This document shows positions 32,145 through 45,000 of a stretch of DNA of 64,000 nt, in pieces; within the stretch, counting starts at the first letter, position 1; each line of letters begins with the position of its first letter. The stretch lies in contig CM050653.1 in the NCBI GenBank assembly GCA_027574665.1, forward strand, positions 39,258,118-39,322,117. The letters are read 5' to 3'. The notes under the pieces were generated by a model, which did not search any database, was not told the origin of the DNA, and saw only the letters and a program-made list of their open reading frames with translations. The position numbers and the translations under genes are program-made. Source of the stretch: Rhynochetos jubatus. Its lineage: Eukaryota > Chordata > Aves > Eurypygiformes > Rhynochetidae.

Positions 32145-32868
32145 CCAACACCCTACACTTAAAGTGCTGAAAAACAATCCTTCACTTCTCAGGGGGAAGG
32201 GCAAAGGGCCAATCAACTCCTGGTCACTGGGATCACCCTCGCAGCGCAAGGCCGAGGCGGGAAGGTGGCTGGAAAGGGCCTTCCACCGCCGAGCGTCGCC
32301 ATCCCCGTCTGTCTCTCAACGCCAGGTTTTATAGGCGTGACACGTCTTTCCCCTCTCTGTGAGCGCCGAGGGAAGAGCGAAGGTGTTTTTGTTTTTTAGA
32401 CCCCGCACATGCAACAGCTTCCCCCGTGTACAAAATATCTACAGTTTCAGCATAATACAGACACATACGGATCTTTAAAGAATATGCCACGGACACTCAA
32501 GGGATCCACCGTATCTAAAGAGCATTTCCTTCTACAAAACCGAAGCCAAACCGCTCTCTGCGAACATCTGGCTCGAATCGCCGCCCCCGTGCTGGCGCGA
32601 CAGGGACGTCGCCCGTTATTGCTTCAGCCAGGCTGCTACAAAACAATTTACAAAGTCCGTGAAACACGAGCACAGCTTAAAACGTTGGATAACGCGTCCG
32701 GCCTGCCGAGGATTTACCGAGTAAAAACCTCAGCCCTCCACACCCAACAGACGACTCGGCGCAGCTTTAAACGCTTGAGATCAGCGGGTATTATGGGCAC
32801 GACGTTCTTCAAACACTTAGTAGTTCGTGTAGAAATATTTATGCTCCCGTGCAGGGCACAGGGAGGAC

Positions 32869-33050
32869 TCAGCCAATCTGGGCAGCTTGTCTGCCCGCGC
32901 CTATTCCCTCCTTGACTGTCACGCGCTGAAGGGAGAGCTGCTTCACGCGGTTATCCAAAGCCAGCCCCTCAGCGGAGCTGCTCCGGTTGCTGCTCCTATG
33001 CTTGTTCGCTCTGTCGCTTGTCTTGTTCTCAGCCCCTTCTGCCCTATCCC
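32869..33050 (-). CDS. SH3BP5: SH3BP5 exon 9 (last coding exon)
   Basis: 182 nt: two bases completing a Gly, 59 codons, and the stop (TGA on the minus strand, 32869-32871). It begins DRAEGAENKTSDRANK, then a Ser-rich stretch, then KQLSLQ, and ends QIG. These anchors match the family, but the tail between KQLSLQ and QIG is divergent and the Ser-rich linker is about 12 residues shorter than in human. The acceptor is cctttctttgcag. Confidence 0.88.
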
Positions 33051-36000
33051 CTGCAAAGAAAGGATCAGACTAGATGTTAAACCCGGGGTTCGTTCCGCAA
33101 CCGAAGCTTCAAGCGGGCGCCTCCGCAGCTTCCTTCGCCAAAGCGCGCAAAAACCAGCACGGGAGCAGGAGCGAGACGCTTTAACGGAACCGAAGTCGGC
33201 CTCCCAAGCCGCGCCGCTCGTCCTGCGCACCGCGCCAGCGAATTACGAGCGTGGACAGCCTTAGGATGGAGCACACGGGAGTGGTGGTGATCCTCTAGTC
33301 CCAATTTGTCAGCAGGGGCTGGCACAGCCTGCAAGAGGTTCCTTTTGGCACGTTATTTCTTTATTTTTTCCCCTGGAAAGCAGGATTTTCAGCAAGCAGG
33401 ATAGTGATTTAGGAAAAAAAAAAAAAAAAACAAAACAAAAAAAGAAATTAAACTCAGGTTTTCCTGAAAATAAACGTACCATCGGTCTCCCACCGATCGC
33501 TTATTTTGTGAGAAACCTCGAACCCCTCCGCTGAGACAGAACCGGGGAACCTCCCCAGCCAGGAGAGCAATTAAAACATTCTGGATGTCATCATTAGGTG
33601 CAAGGACTGCCGTCCCCAAGGAAGCGGTCAGCGGGGCAGAGCTCAGCGAGCTGGCGAGAGGCCTAAGGGAGCTGAGAAGGTTTTCCTGCTCCCTTTATAA
33701 AGCTGAAAAACATGGGCCCAGGGCGGATCCAGCTGTGCGTACCTCTTTCGGCTTCGCACTCGGGGGAGGACGCCCCGCTGCACTCGCTTCGGGGGCCGAG
33801 GACAGGAAAGACCATCCCAAACTCGGAGAGGGATACGGGGCTGGGCAGATCCAGCCTTCCAGGTCGCGTCGCGGGAGGAAACTGAGCGGGCACCTCACAG
33901 GGACTCGTAGGACCAGAGCTGAAGCTGGACACCGACTGAGTTTCCGAATCTTCTTCTGATACGAAGCTGCTGCCGTTGTCATCCTCAAACACTTCGGAAG
34001 CCACTGCAATGTTCAAAGAATATTCCAGTTAGCAAATTACTGTCCCTGCTGCCCCCTGCCCTGCTGCCCTTGTTCCCCTGGGGCCTGCGGGACACCACTT
34101 TGGCCAGGGCCGAGCCCCCTGTGCCCACCTCAGCCAGTGCCATCGTGATCCCAGCACTGACTCCCGGTTATTTAAGGCTCTAATGAGAAAGACATCGCTC
34201 CGGGGGCAGATTGCTTCCATCTCATCGTCCCACTTTTGCAGTTAAAGTCCAGCACAAACTCCCAAGATCCCTTCTCGGATGAGGATCACCGAGCACCACC
34301 AAGTTAAAGGCTGCCTCGCCCACGTACATCATCTTCCCTGCTCACGTTTGCTCCAACCCGGCTTCTGTTGAAGCAAACCAACTCCAAACTGTCTGCCTAG
34401 ATTGAGCTGCAGGCTCTTCATTAGCCACAGGAGGAGAAATCCCTGCCTAACTCAGGAAGGCGCAGCCTCAGGACTTGAAAGGGGTGGCAGAAGATACGCA
34501 GCGACACCAAAAGCCTGTCACAGCGGCCGGCTCGCACTCTGCACTCGCTTGCTGTGGCGGTCTCAGCTGCACAGCAGTGGGTGGCAGAGCTCCAGAACAT
34601 CAGGCGAAAACTCCGGCCACTGCAGAGGGTAGCCCGGGGCCAACTCCCAGCTCCCGCGGCACAGACGGGCCGTACCACAGAGCTACAAGGCCTCGGCGCT
34701 GGTACACACCTGCGCGTACAAGGGAAGCGCACGTTCAGCCTCGGGGCACGGGGGTTGTGTGATTGTCAACTCCTGCAACCCTGACCTAGACTTTTCCCTG
34801 CAGAAGTGGAGCTGAAATACAAATTAAACTGGGATTTGTGGGGCTGGGCAGCAGGAAAAAAAAAAAAAAAAAGACTTTCTGCATCAAGAAGAGGAAAAGG
34901 TGTCCAGGAGGGAGGAAAAAGTCGGCCACATGCAATGTCTGTCTGTCCACTCTCACCCAAAGCCAGGGCAAAAGCAAACTCACAATACAACAGACCATTC
35001 CGGTCTTTGCAACCCGAGGTCCCCACGTGCCACCGGAAAGGTTACCTAGGCCTGGAGCTCGCGGCGGTTGCTGCTGTCACCCAAGAGCAACGGCTCACAC
35101 AGAGCCTCTCGCTGCCCTGCCCCGGCACGTTGCTGCTTCTTCGCCTCCCCCGGCGGCAGCACACGCACTGACGAAATCACACATTGGCAAAAGATCCCAC
35201 AGCGCAACGGAGCTTATCCTTACAGCCCTTCTGGAGGGCGTCACGCCTTGCCAGACTACTGCAGCCGCAACCGCAGTCCCTCTGCCACGGGCCCGGCGCT
35301 GCAGGACGCGGGCTTGACCCGACGGTCTGTTTTCCATGGCACTGTGGCCTCAGCAGCCAGGCCGAAGGGTCTGCAGCAGCCTGCCACCGCCCCGGGCGAG
35401 TCACCGCAGCAGCATCACTGGCTTAAGACATCAGAAAGGCGCTTTGGAGTGCATCGGTTCTGTTCCGTCCATGTAGCACCGTACGAAAACCAACAGTGAT
35501 GCGAAGGGAACCACTGATGCGCTTCAACCGACGCCCCCTCCCCCGAAAAGCGGCTGTTAAAGAGCACAGTCCACTCCTGTAATAATGAGAAGCCTAACAA
35601 GTGAGCCTCAGTCCCACGACAGCCAGCACGTTTCAAAACAGAGCAACCTCCACCTCGGCGTATCTTACAACGCCCATGGGACATTCCCAGGCACGGGAAC
35701 GCTCTGTACTCACTGGAGATGGTGTCCGACTCCGGTTTACTTGCTGACAGGTCTTCCACAGAGGTGTTGCTCCCTTCAGCACCCACGCCACATCCTCGGG
35801 GCCCCATGGCAGTGGACCGTCTCCTCTCATGAATCTCATCTGAGATCATCTCCAGGTTTTTCAAGGCAGTCTTATACTCTCCCTTTGCCAGGGCCAGCTT
35901 TGCCTGCAGGTCATCCACCGTTTTCTTCAGATGCTAACAAGGAAGACGGGTATTAGACGTGCTTTCGTTACCAACGACGCGCAGCACGCAGTTCTGCGTT

Positions 36001-39000
36001 ACGCATCCGCGTGACGTGGCTCTGCGGGGGCAAGCTGGCATAAACCAGGGTCGGGATCTAGGCGAGGGGAGAGCTCGTAAGTCAAGAGTGCCCCGGCGCA
36101 AGCCAAGGAGGTGGCAGCAAGGCAAATCACGGGAGCCGGGGTGCTGTCCGTGTCCCCAGGCACGAGCCCCACTCTACAGCAAGGGCAAAAGGGGCTGTAC
36201 GCCCCGTCTCCCAAAGGGAAAACACTGCTTGTGTATCTGCAGCTGTCTCAGCTCTGTTTCCTACTGTACATTAAAAGCAATCTGTATTTTACACAGTCAC
36301 CCCGCTTCGGGAGAGCGCCCAGCAGCTGCCACGGAGAAGCAAGTCCCCAGACAGTGGGCCTTCGCCCACAGGAAAAGGGGATTTTTCAAAAGATGCCTCC
36401 AGCCAGAAGGGTTTATGGGGCTGGCACCCGGCCCAGGACCGCAGCTACGCGGGCAGGCAAGACAGAGGAGCAAAGGGCTACCCAAACCTGGATCCCGGCA
36501 AGGAAAAGGCACACGCCAGAGTCTCTGAGGCTTACAAAGAGCTGTTGTACCTCAGGCAGCCAGGGAAGGGCTCACAAGAAAAGGTGCGGGGGACACCTCG
36601 CACCCCAGGCAAGGAATCATGGACTAGTTTGGGTTGGAAGGGACCTTAGAGACCATCTGGTTCCAACCCCCCTGCCACGGGCAGGGACACCCTCCACTAG
36701 ACGGTGGGAATCATCATCTAGCTGGGCCCCTGCTGACCCAGCACCTCGCAGGAGCCTTCCCACACCTGTGGCCAACAGCAGAAGGCAACGCGCTTCGCTT
36801 AGAGCCTTCATCTACCCATCAGCTACCCTTCAACTCAGAAAGGCCTGGCTCCCAGCTTTTGGGGGCCACACAGAGCAAAAGTCACTCCAATAGAGAGCGA
36901 TTCTTGCACTTGAATTGTTAGTGCGACTTTGCTCTCCCACCCCTGGCAGCTCCAAGACCAGGGGCTGCAGTAGCAGGGATTACCACCCCACACACAACTG
37001 CCATGCCTGCCCTGGGGCCACTGTGCCCTGCAAGGCACGCGCTGTGCCCGAGCACGGGCCAGACGTCGCTGCACCCCACAGAGCGCAGCGATGCCAAAAA
37101 ACGCCCTGGCAGCCTTTCCAGCCACTTGACACCTGCGTGACGTCTGAGTCCTACAGGCAGGTCACTTGTGCTGATAACTGACCCAACCAGTGACCACAAA
37201 GAGCACGCCAAGCACAGTTAAACAGTCTGGTTGGGTGCTTTGGTTTGGTTTTTCCCCCCGTTTTACACAAACCAACCCCAGAGACTTCAAACTACAAGTA
37301 AAGATGGTCAAACCGTATTTGTTCTGTTCTGGCAGTGAGCAGCAGGGTTCAAACACTTATTTTGCACAAAGAAACAAAGCCTAAACTGTGCTTAGCAAAT
37401 TGCTCAGGAGGTTTCGGGTCGAATCGGTTTTGTACAGAAACCCCCCACAGCTGCCGGAGTACTGGAGATGTAGTTTCAGTATTTACCGTAAGCAGGGAAG
37501 AGTTTCAGACAGACGTGAATTCCATACGTACCTCTAGCTGGATGTAGTACTTGGCCTTGAGTTCATAATAAGGTCTGTGGGAAAACAAACAAGAGTTGTT
37601 TACAACCCCCGGGACTGAAGGCAGAGGGCTGGAGTGGGACTTGCTCTCCTGACAGCATTAACAGGGCGATTTTGTGTTTCACTGTAATCCCGAGGGACCA
37701 TCTAGGTGATGGGACACCTACACGTGCTCTCCATGTCTCTCTCTTCCCCCTCCGATACATCTATTTCTCCTGGGCCTTCTGACCCAAATACAGATTGCAG
37801 AATTGCAGGGTTTGGAGTTGACGGCGTAATTCCTCCAGGCCTAGAGTCTGCAGGACATTTAGACGCGAGGTCCAGCTCCAGGCGTAGGCATCCTCTGCAT
37901 CCATCTCATTTCTGAGCCCGCAGAAGGGGAACCTTAGACTTCCCCATGTTCAGATGCGGGTGTGAAGGGGCAGTTCTTGGGTGTTGCAGCGAGGGAGAGG
38001 GGATGAAGGGAGGGCAGAGCACCTCATCCAGGGGCACAGCAGGCACTTCCCTCCCTCCCAGGCACCCCAACAGCTTGCTTGGACACGCAGAACAGTGTCA
38101 CACCCAGCTTGTTTCCCACTAGAGACAAGAAAACTTGCTCACAGTGTTGCAGGGGGACAGGGGCAGAGGAGGTGCCGTACAAAGCCCAGAAACCACATTC
38201 CAGATTCAGAGTTTTGAAACCCACGAGCCAGTATCATCTGAAATAACACTGGGCAGCAAATAAAGCTCTGATTTTTTTAGCAGGGCTCGCTACCCTCCTC
38301 CCCTCTCAGCAGGTCTCCTGGAAAGTATGGGAGAGAGAAACTATCAGGCACGGTTTTATAGGAAAGAGAACGTGAGCTACCCTTGCCATGTTTCTACCCT
38401 GACAGCAAGCCTCTTCCGAGCTCCAAGGCCTACTGCAGCTACGTTTTGGACTGTGCACCAGAACTCGGGAGCATAGGGCCGTGGCTTTCCGATCCCTTTC
38501 AAGGGTTGAATTCACTACACAGTCAGACACAGAATAACCAGGTTGCACCTCCGTGAGAATATCTCTGGTTTTAATCAACCCCCCTACCATCACTAGGAGC
38601 CCACGGCCAAGTCTGTGACGTAAAACATCGCGGATGGGAGTCCGGAGCCAACAAAGGCCCCCTGCGGCCGCGCCCCAAAGCAACGGGAGGGCAGACACAC
38701 CCACAGAATGGTGTTGCAGGGAAAACAGTGAAACCCACTCACTTCAAATGACCTGATTCTCTCCCTCCCTTAGGCTGGCACCAAGTGGGAGGGAACAACC
38801 AGGCCAGAATCCTAATGTCCCATCAGCTTCCACAAGCCTGGGGGAAAAGGCCCCTTCCTATCAGCAAACAAGCACGTGTGCGTTGGTGAGGTGGGAAAAA
38901 ATAACGTATGCATGCCTGTGTGCGTACATACGTGTGTGTGTTCTCAAATACATGTATGTGCACATCTGAGCAGGCACGGTGGCAGGTAACGGACACAAAA

Positions 39001-42000
39001 GATGCCACCCAAGCCAGCAGAGGGATAACAACAGCTTGACACGTGGAGCTCAGACACAGGCACTCTTCCTCGCTCATCACTAACGCGCAGCCAGGCCTCT
39101 GATGCCAGCAGAAAGCAACGCACTGGCGGGGCAGGGCCTCACGTCTCCTCGAGTCGCTTCGTTCCTTTACCTCCGCGACCCCGTCCTACTGAATCCCGGC
39201 CCGTGACACAGCAGGGCTGGCAAATCGTTCACTGACGCAGCCGGTGTCCTACCTCATCCCTTGTCTCAGTCCGTGCTGTTGAGTAGCCAAGCAAAGTGCT
39301 CTTTAAGTAGGTGACAGGAAGAGTGAAAGGCACTTTGTCCGAGTCACCGGAGCAGAAAGCGACTTCCAAAAACCAGCGCACACAGGCGAGCTCATTATCC
39401 TACAGCTCGGAGGCACTGAGCCAGAAGATCTGGCGGCTGTTGAGAACATGCAGCCGTATGCACGTTCATCAGCTACAAGCAAGTAAGCACCCAGAAACAA
39501 AATTAAAAGCAAAGCCAAACCAAAACAATCCAATAATCATCCACTGATCAACTTTACACGCAAATCATCTAAATGACTTTCCTCCGGGCTGTCCCAGCCT
39601 TGCTCTCAAACAGTAATGCTTTAAGCATCTTAATCCAGACCGAAGTGAGGAGCAAACGCAAATCACTTTTTACATGGACAAGAGCATCTCGCCCGTCAGG
39701 TCTACCCAGGAGTTTATGGAGAGAGAGGATGGACAACACGGGCCTGAAAGGCCCAGGTGTCGCAGCCAACCCTCCCGCACCCCCCAGGGAGAAGGGCAGA
39801 GCGGTTGCTGGAGCCAAATCCTTCCTGAGGAGCAGCTAGCAGCCAGTCACACCCGACAATCCAAGTGCATTCAGCAGCCTCATCTCCCAGTTTTATGTAG
39901 CCACCCGACAGCACCGACATTTTCAGCTCAGTTTTCCTTTACGTGAAAACTGCAGTGCTGAGAGACGATGGACCTTCCCAACATCCCTACAGAGTACGAC
40001 TTCCCATACATCCACAATCAGCCTGTTTGCGCCATCAGGCATCTTCCACTCCCATACTAGGTTAGAACTGGCTTTTCCATACACCCCTTAATAAAAAGCC
40101 ACCAGAAAACCCTACCCTAATTGGTCTGGGATGCAGTCAGCCCTGCTGCGAGACAAAGGAATGTTGGGACTGTTCCACACAGGAGAAGGTGAAAGGAATG
40201 ACACAAGACAACACCCCCACGAGAGTAGTTTCAGCAAGGAAATTGAAGACTCAAGAAGGCAGATCACATGAGAAGCAGCCAGGGATTCAGCACCATCATC
40301 GTTAAAAAAGGTGTGTGAGACCCCTCTGACAACTTAACAGGGTCTTTATTTTAAATCTTATTGTAAGGAAGGAACTCCTTGCAGCCAAACCACTTCTCAG
40401 ATACTCCTCTTAACGCAGAGGAATCTGTCATTTCGTGAGGTGATGGTGTTTTTCCACAGTCCCTGCGCAGTGCTAGACAGCACGCAGCTCGTCCTGTGAA
40501 GCCACGTGGCTATGCTGTTTCAGCAAATGTGCTTGAATCTTCTTTGGGAAGTGCTAATTCTTTCTTGAACTGATCAAACATCAATCAAAATACATTTTCA
40601 GTTGACCAGTTTCACCAAAATGTCATTTTTAGATGGAGGGATTAAAAGCTAAATAGAGTAACCAGGTGGTTCAGACAAGCCACAGTCTGGAAACAAAGAG
40701 AACGACTGTGAAATACAAAGCGGATTAAGAATTGGCTGTAAACAGGGCCAAAGTTTTAAACAGGTTCTGATCAAAAAAGCTGTTTTGCTTCTGCACAAGA
40801 CAGCAAAACCACGCATCGAACGTGGACACGTTTATTAGCACCGCTTGCTGCTGAGCTATGCTCTCTGAAGCGCGTTTCCCTCCCCAGGAACGGCTCTCGC
40901 ACAGCTCTGCTACAGCAGCGTTAGGAGGCGAACAAGGCTGACGTACAGCACGCGATGCCGACGCAGTCTCGCACCTTTCAGCTTTCTGTCGCTTGCTTGG
41001 TTGCTCTCCTGACTAAAAATAAAGAACTAAAGCGCGAACGAGCCTAAGCTGCAGAACACCTACGCACGGAGATCGGCAGCTCTGCAGCTCCCTAGGCGGC
41101 ACCTATGCAAGTCCCACGAACCTGCTTCTGAAGTCACACGCCACCAAAGCGTTCACCGCACTAGAACGAGACCAAGAACATGCCCAGAAAAGGTTTCTTA
41201 CCCCACTTAGTTCACCAGCCTATCAAGTCAGGTGCTTCAAAGTCATTTAGGACAAGAAATGCAAGGACAAAGACCAGTGCTAATTGTGCTGTGAGGCTGC
41301 TGCATGCAGGCAGGAGCCTGAAGGGTGAGGGACAAAGGGCAACCCACTCTTACAAGTCTGAAAAACCCCACAGAATCAGTATTTCCCCCCCAAACAGATT
41401 TTGCCACTAATCTCCAAACGTAAAACTCACTTAGATTTATTGATGGCTCTTTTCAGCTTCTTCTCCAGTTGTTTCATCCTTCCCATGGCAGCATTGTATT
41501 TGGCTGCAGTCTCCTTGTGAACCAGCTCGCTTCTCGTTTTGGTCTGTTCTGCTTCCATGACCTTCAAGAGGGAAAAAAAATCCCAAACAAGCAGGTTGAG
41601 TGGCAAGACACAATGATCCATTTCTTATCGTTTTAATTAACAGCATCTTCTTAATCTCTCCAATCAGCTCATGTCAGCAAAGTGAGGGCATAGGAAAAAT
41701 TACTTTCAATGAACCTGCTTAAAAGCCTCTCCCGAAAGGAGCAGCAATATGTCAGATTTGCAAACACTCTGTTAATTATGACAGAGGTGTTGCAGCTTCT
41801 GCATAATCTCTCTCATGGGATGTTCAGAAGAGGATCAAATTTTGGGATCATCCATTTTTTAACCCAGTTGGATACTCGGGAGCAGAGCAGCGCCAGCAGA
41901 AGTCACCCGGTACCATTTAACAGCGTTGTTTCCGCTCCCTCTTGCTTCTCTAGCAGGAGCCAGCCTCTGCCAGGAGGGAGCCGGCAGGCTGCTCAGCCCC

Positions 42001-45000
42001 CAGCTGCAGTCCCACCGCCCTGGGAAGGGCTGAAAACCAACGGCAGTGGGGGAGGACTGACATGCAGTGCAGCCCGAATCCGCAGTCACCAGAAAACAGC
42101 GTGTCCAACCAACGCCTGTTTGCAGAAGGCCAGGAAGCCAGCTTTTCTCTTAAGACATCTGACCAGCCTCAAAGCAGGGTTTCAGCACCTGAGCTCTCAG
42201 ATCCACAGAGAATATTCAAGATATCTTGATTTTAAATAACCTCACCCACAAAGCTCTTGAAAGTGTCCTAGGCCTCAAGGAAAACAGGGAAAAGAGCACA
42301 GTCAACCTGAACTTGGCTTGGAGTGCTGCTCCTCTCAGGAAAACTGCTGTGTTGTCCTTTCCGATGCCTAAATCAAAGCGTGAAACTGCTACGTGCCGAA
42401 GCTGAACTGCATCGGCACCAACTAGAAGCTCTTGCCACCACGTTTTGCTCATCTGCACACACCACTTATTATTAAACAAAGAAGTTCGTATGAGAAAGAA
42501 AGGTTTCCAAAGGCTCTTTTCATCAGATATAACAAAAAAATACTCAACTCCAACACCCTTCAACTGTTTTACATACAAACAAGGCACTTCCAAAGAAAGG
42601 TCAAAGAAATTATCTATCAGATTTGTAACTGGCTCCCTCCTGCATCCTGAAAACAAGCTGCAGCCTCTTACCTTGGCCAACCGTTCGAAAGGTAGGTTGA
42701 TGCAATGACTTTCCCTAGGGAAACATGTCAGACAGGGCTGGTTTCAGCATGGAAAAGTCTTAAATTAAAATGCAGTCTCCAAAGACCACGCAGAGGCTGG
42801 TTCGCCGCCTTCGTAGCATGGCGAGGCAACTGCAATTTAAAAACGCTGGAAGCCACAAAATAATGGAGTGGCTGGAATTTGCCAGTGCTCAATTCAGTGC
42901 CAATCCCGGGCAAAAGCAGCATCAACTTTGGTATCTAGGATGAAGCACGTGGTAAGTACTACCAGCATCAGGGTCATAACGCAGGTTAGGTGTCCACCAC
43001 CATGTGGATTTTGCACTTCTTTCATATCAAACATCGCAGAAACACCGAACCCTGCAGAACGGGGATTTGAGGATGACAGGCTGTAAACACCTCACAGCAT
43101 CTGACAAAATACGGAGTTTGCTGCCGCCTGTACATACCCAAGTTCATTCTTTCTGGAAAGGGTAAAGGAAAGAAGGTTGTATACTTCATCCTTTTGAGAA
43201 ATCGGTAAATTTAAGAGAAACCATCTCCCCCCACTCCCTTGTTTTCCTGTCATAGCACTCACGTTACCCAAACAATCTGCAGAGGGGTCAGAGACAGCCT
43301 GTCCCCTTCCCCGCGACAGCGGCTCAAGGTGCACGCCCGAGGCTGAGGACAGTACCAGGAAGACTGTGAGATACCTCTGTGGGGATCCATCACCCACCAG
43401 ATGCTTTTAAGCATTTCGTTCAGACCAGAACCAAAAAGATCATTCACTCCTCCACAAAAGCCAAAAGGCCTTTAAACAGAGACGCTGTCCCTCAGAGCAG
43501 GTGGGCAGAAACAGACTGCGAACCACACTGCCACCACTATACCTAGGTGGTTCAGTGTAAGACCAGCTAGGGAACCTGTCACCTTTAAAAAGGTCTTAGA
43601 AGAGCACCGACAAGGCTTGTGTGGGGGGAAAAAGTAATTTTATCAGACCTAATAATACAGCTGAGGAAAAAGCAGCTTAGGAACTTGGTTGTGTACACGT
43701 TTGTGAATGATTTTCAGGAGGAGTATAAATGTGAAGATGTCCTTCCAAACAAACAAACAAAAGCTTATCAACTTGTAAACAAGCTTTTGGTCACAGTTAC
43801 CAGACAAGCGGTTTTGTCTCATGAAAGTCACTGTGCTCCTACCCCCAACCTTGCCTTGCTGATGCTCCTAAGCCATCCCAGATGCCACAGCATCACTTGG
43901 AAACAGGCAGAGATAAAAGCGAGGATGACACCTCTTCATGTTAAGACTGCTCAAGAGACACCTCTCCTCCTAACACTGTACCTGCCGTTGACACCCTTGG
44001 GGCGAGCAGGGGATGTGCTTACACAAAAACACCCCGAGTGGGTGAACTTCTAGGATGCCCACGCATTCGCTGGACATTTCTGTAGCCCACACCCATCCAT
44101 AGCCACTAGGTCACCTATTCCAGGCAGAACTCATTCTCCCAGGTAACGCAGGCTACAACATACACCTATCGGGAAACAAAAAAACAAACAAAAAACCCAG
44201 TAGAGGTATTCATCAATTCCCTTCCTCCCCTTCCTCACCCTCTAGTTCCAGCACCGTTGTCTGGGAAAGGAAGGTCGGTGCAGAGTACATATTTTTAGTG
44301 GAGAAGTCTGTACAAGTAGCTTTGCTCCCAGCAAAAGATTTGCATCATCTGAAGTCAGAGATGGACTCCAGGCAAAATTTCAGTCATAACAACAGATGCA
44401 AAATAAAAAATTATCAGTGAAATTAAGCAAAGCTGGCCATCTGAGCCAGAGAATCACTCTGGACAACTGCTTCTTTCTCAAAAAATTCTCTTCTCTGCGA
44501 TTTCTAATTTTTCCCCTAGAAGAGACAACTCAAGGTCAGCAAACCAGGAGGACAAAATCAACAATACAAGGGATGCATTTAACCCCTGCTTTCCCAGGAT
44601 GAAGTGACAGAAGACAGGGAAGGATGTGGGTGTTTTTTTGTTTCTGTCCCAGACTTTTCTCCCCCCCTCCAGCTCTTTTTCTCCAAGTATTTCTATCTGC
44701 AGGAAGTATCTCTCCTCCCTACATCACGAAAGCACCCACGCATTTTACACTGACAGATGGTACTTCACGGTGTAATATCAAAGGGAGCTTCACAAGCCAA
44801 GTTAAACCAAGAGGGAGCATGCCTCCTCCCGCTTCACTCTCCCCTCGCCCCTTCCTTTTCAAAATGGCTCATGATCAAGAGCCAAAACATTTCTTCTCCC
44901 TGCCAGAATTTATGAACTGAATGTATCTCAGGGAAGACTGTAAAAACAGAACCTTTTTAAGACTGCAGATTGCATCAGCAATTAGAAATTACTCTCTTGA

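Larger units (their letters stand above)
31590..32868 (-). other. SH3BP5: SH3BP5 3'UTR (predicted)
   Basis: The sequence between the SH3BP5 stop codon and the candidate cleavage site. It contains no gene of its own. On the transcript strand it carries a T9 run followed by G18. Open frames on the plus strand here are unsupported. Confidence 0.6.

Noticed and set aside
32409..32915. 168-codon plus-strand open frame
   Set aside because: Antisense to the SH3BP5 3'UTR and last exon; its translation has no recognisable motif, and the minus-strand exon explains the sequence.
35959..36528. 189-codon plus-strand open frame
   Set aside because: Intronic, antisense to SH3BP5, basic/proline-rich translation with no family resemblance, overlapping another equally open frame.
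36111..36893. 260-codon plus-strand open frame, the longest in the window
   Set aside because: It crosses SH3BP5 intron 6 antisense, runs through a CR1 3' end (36615-36705) and has no recognisable domain. It reflects GC-rich composition, not a gene.
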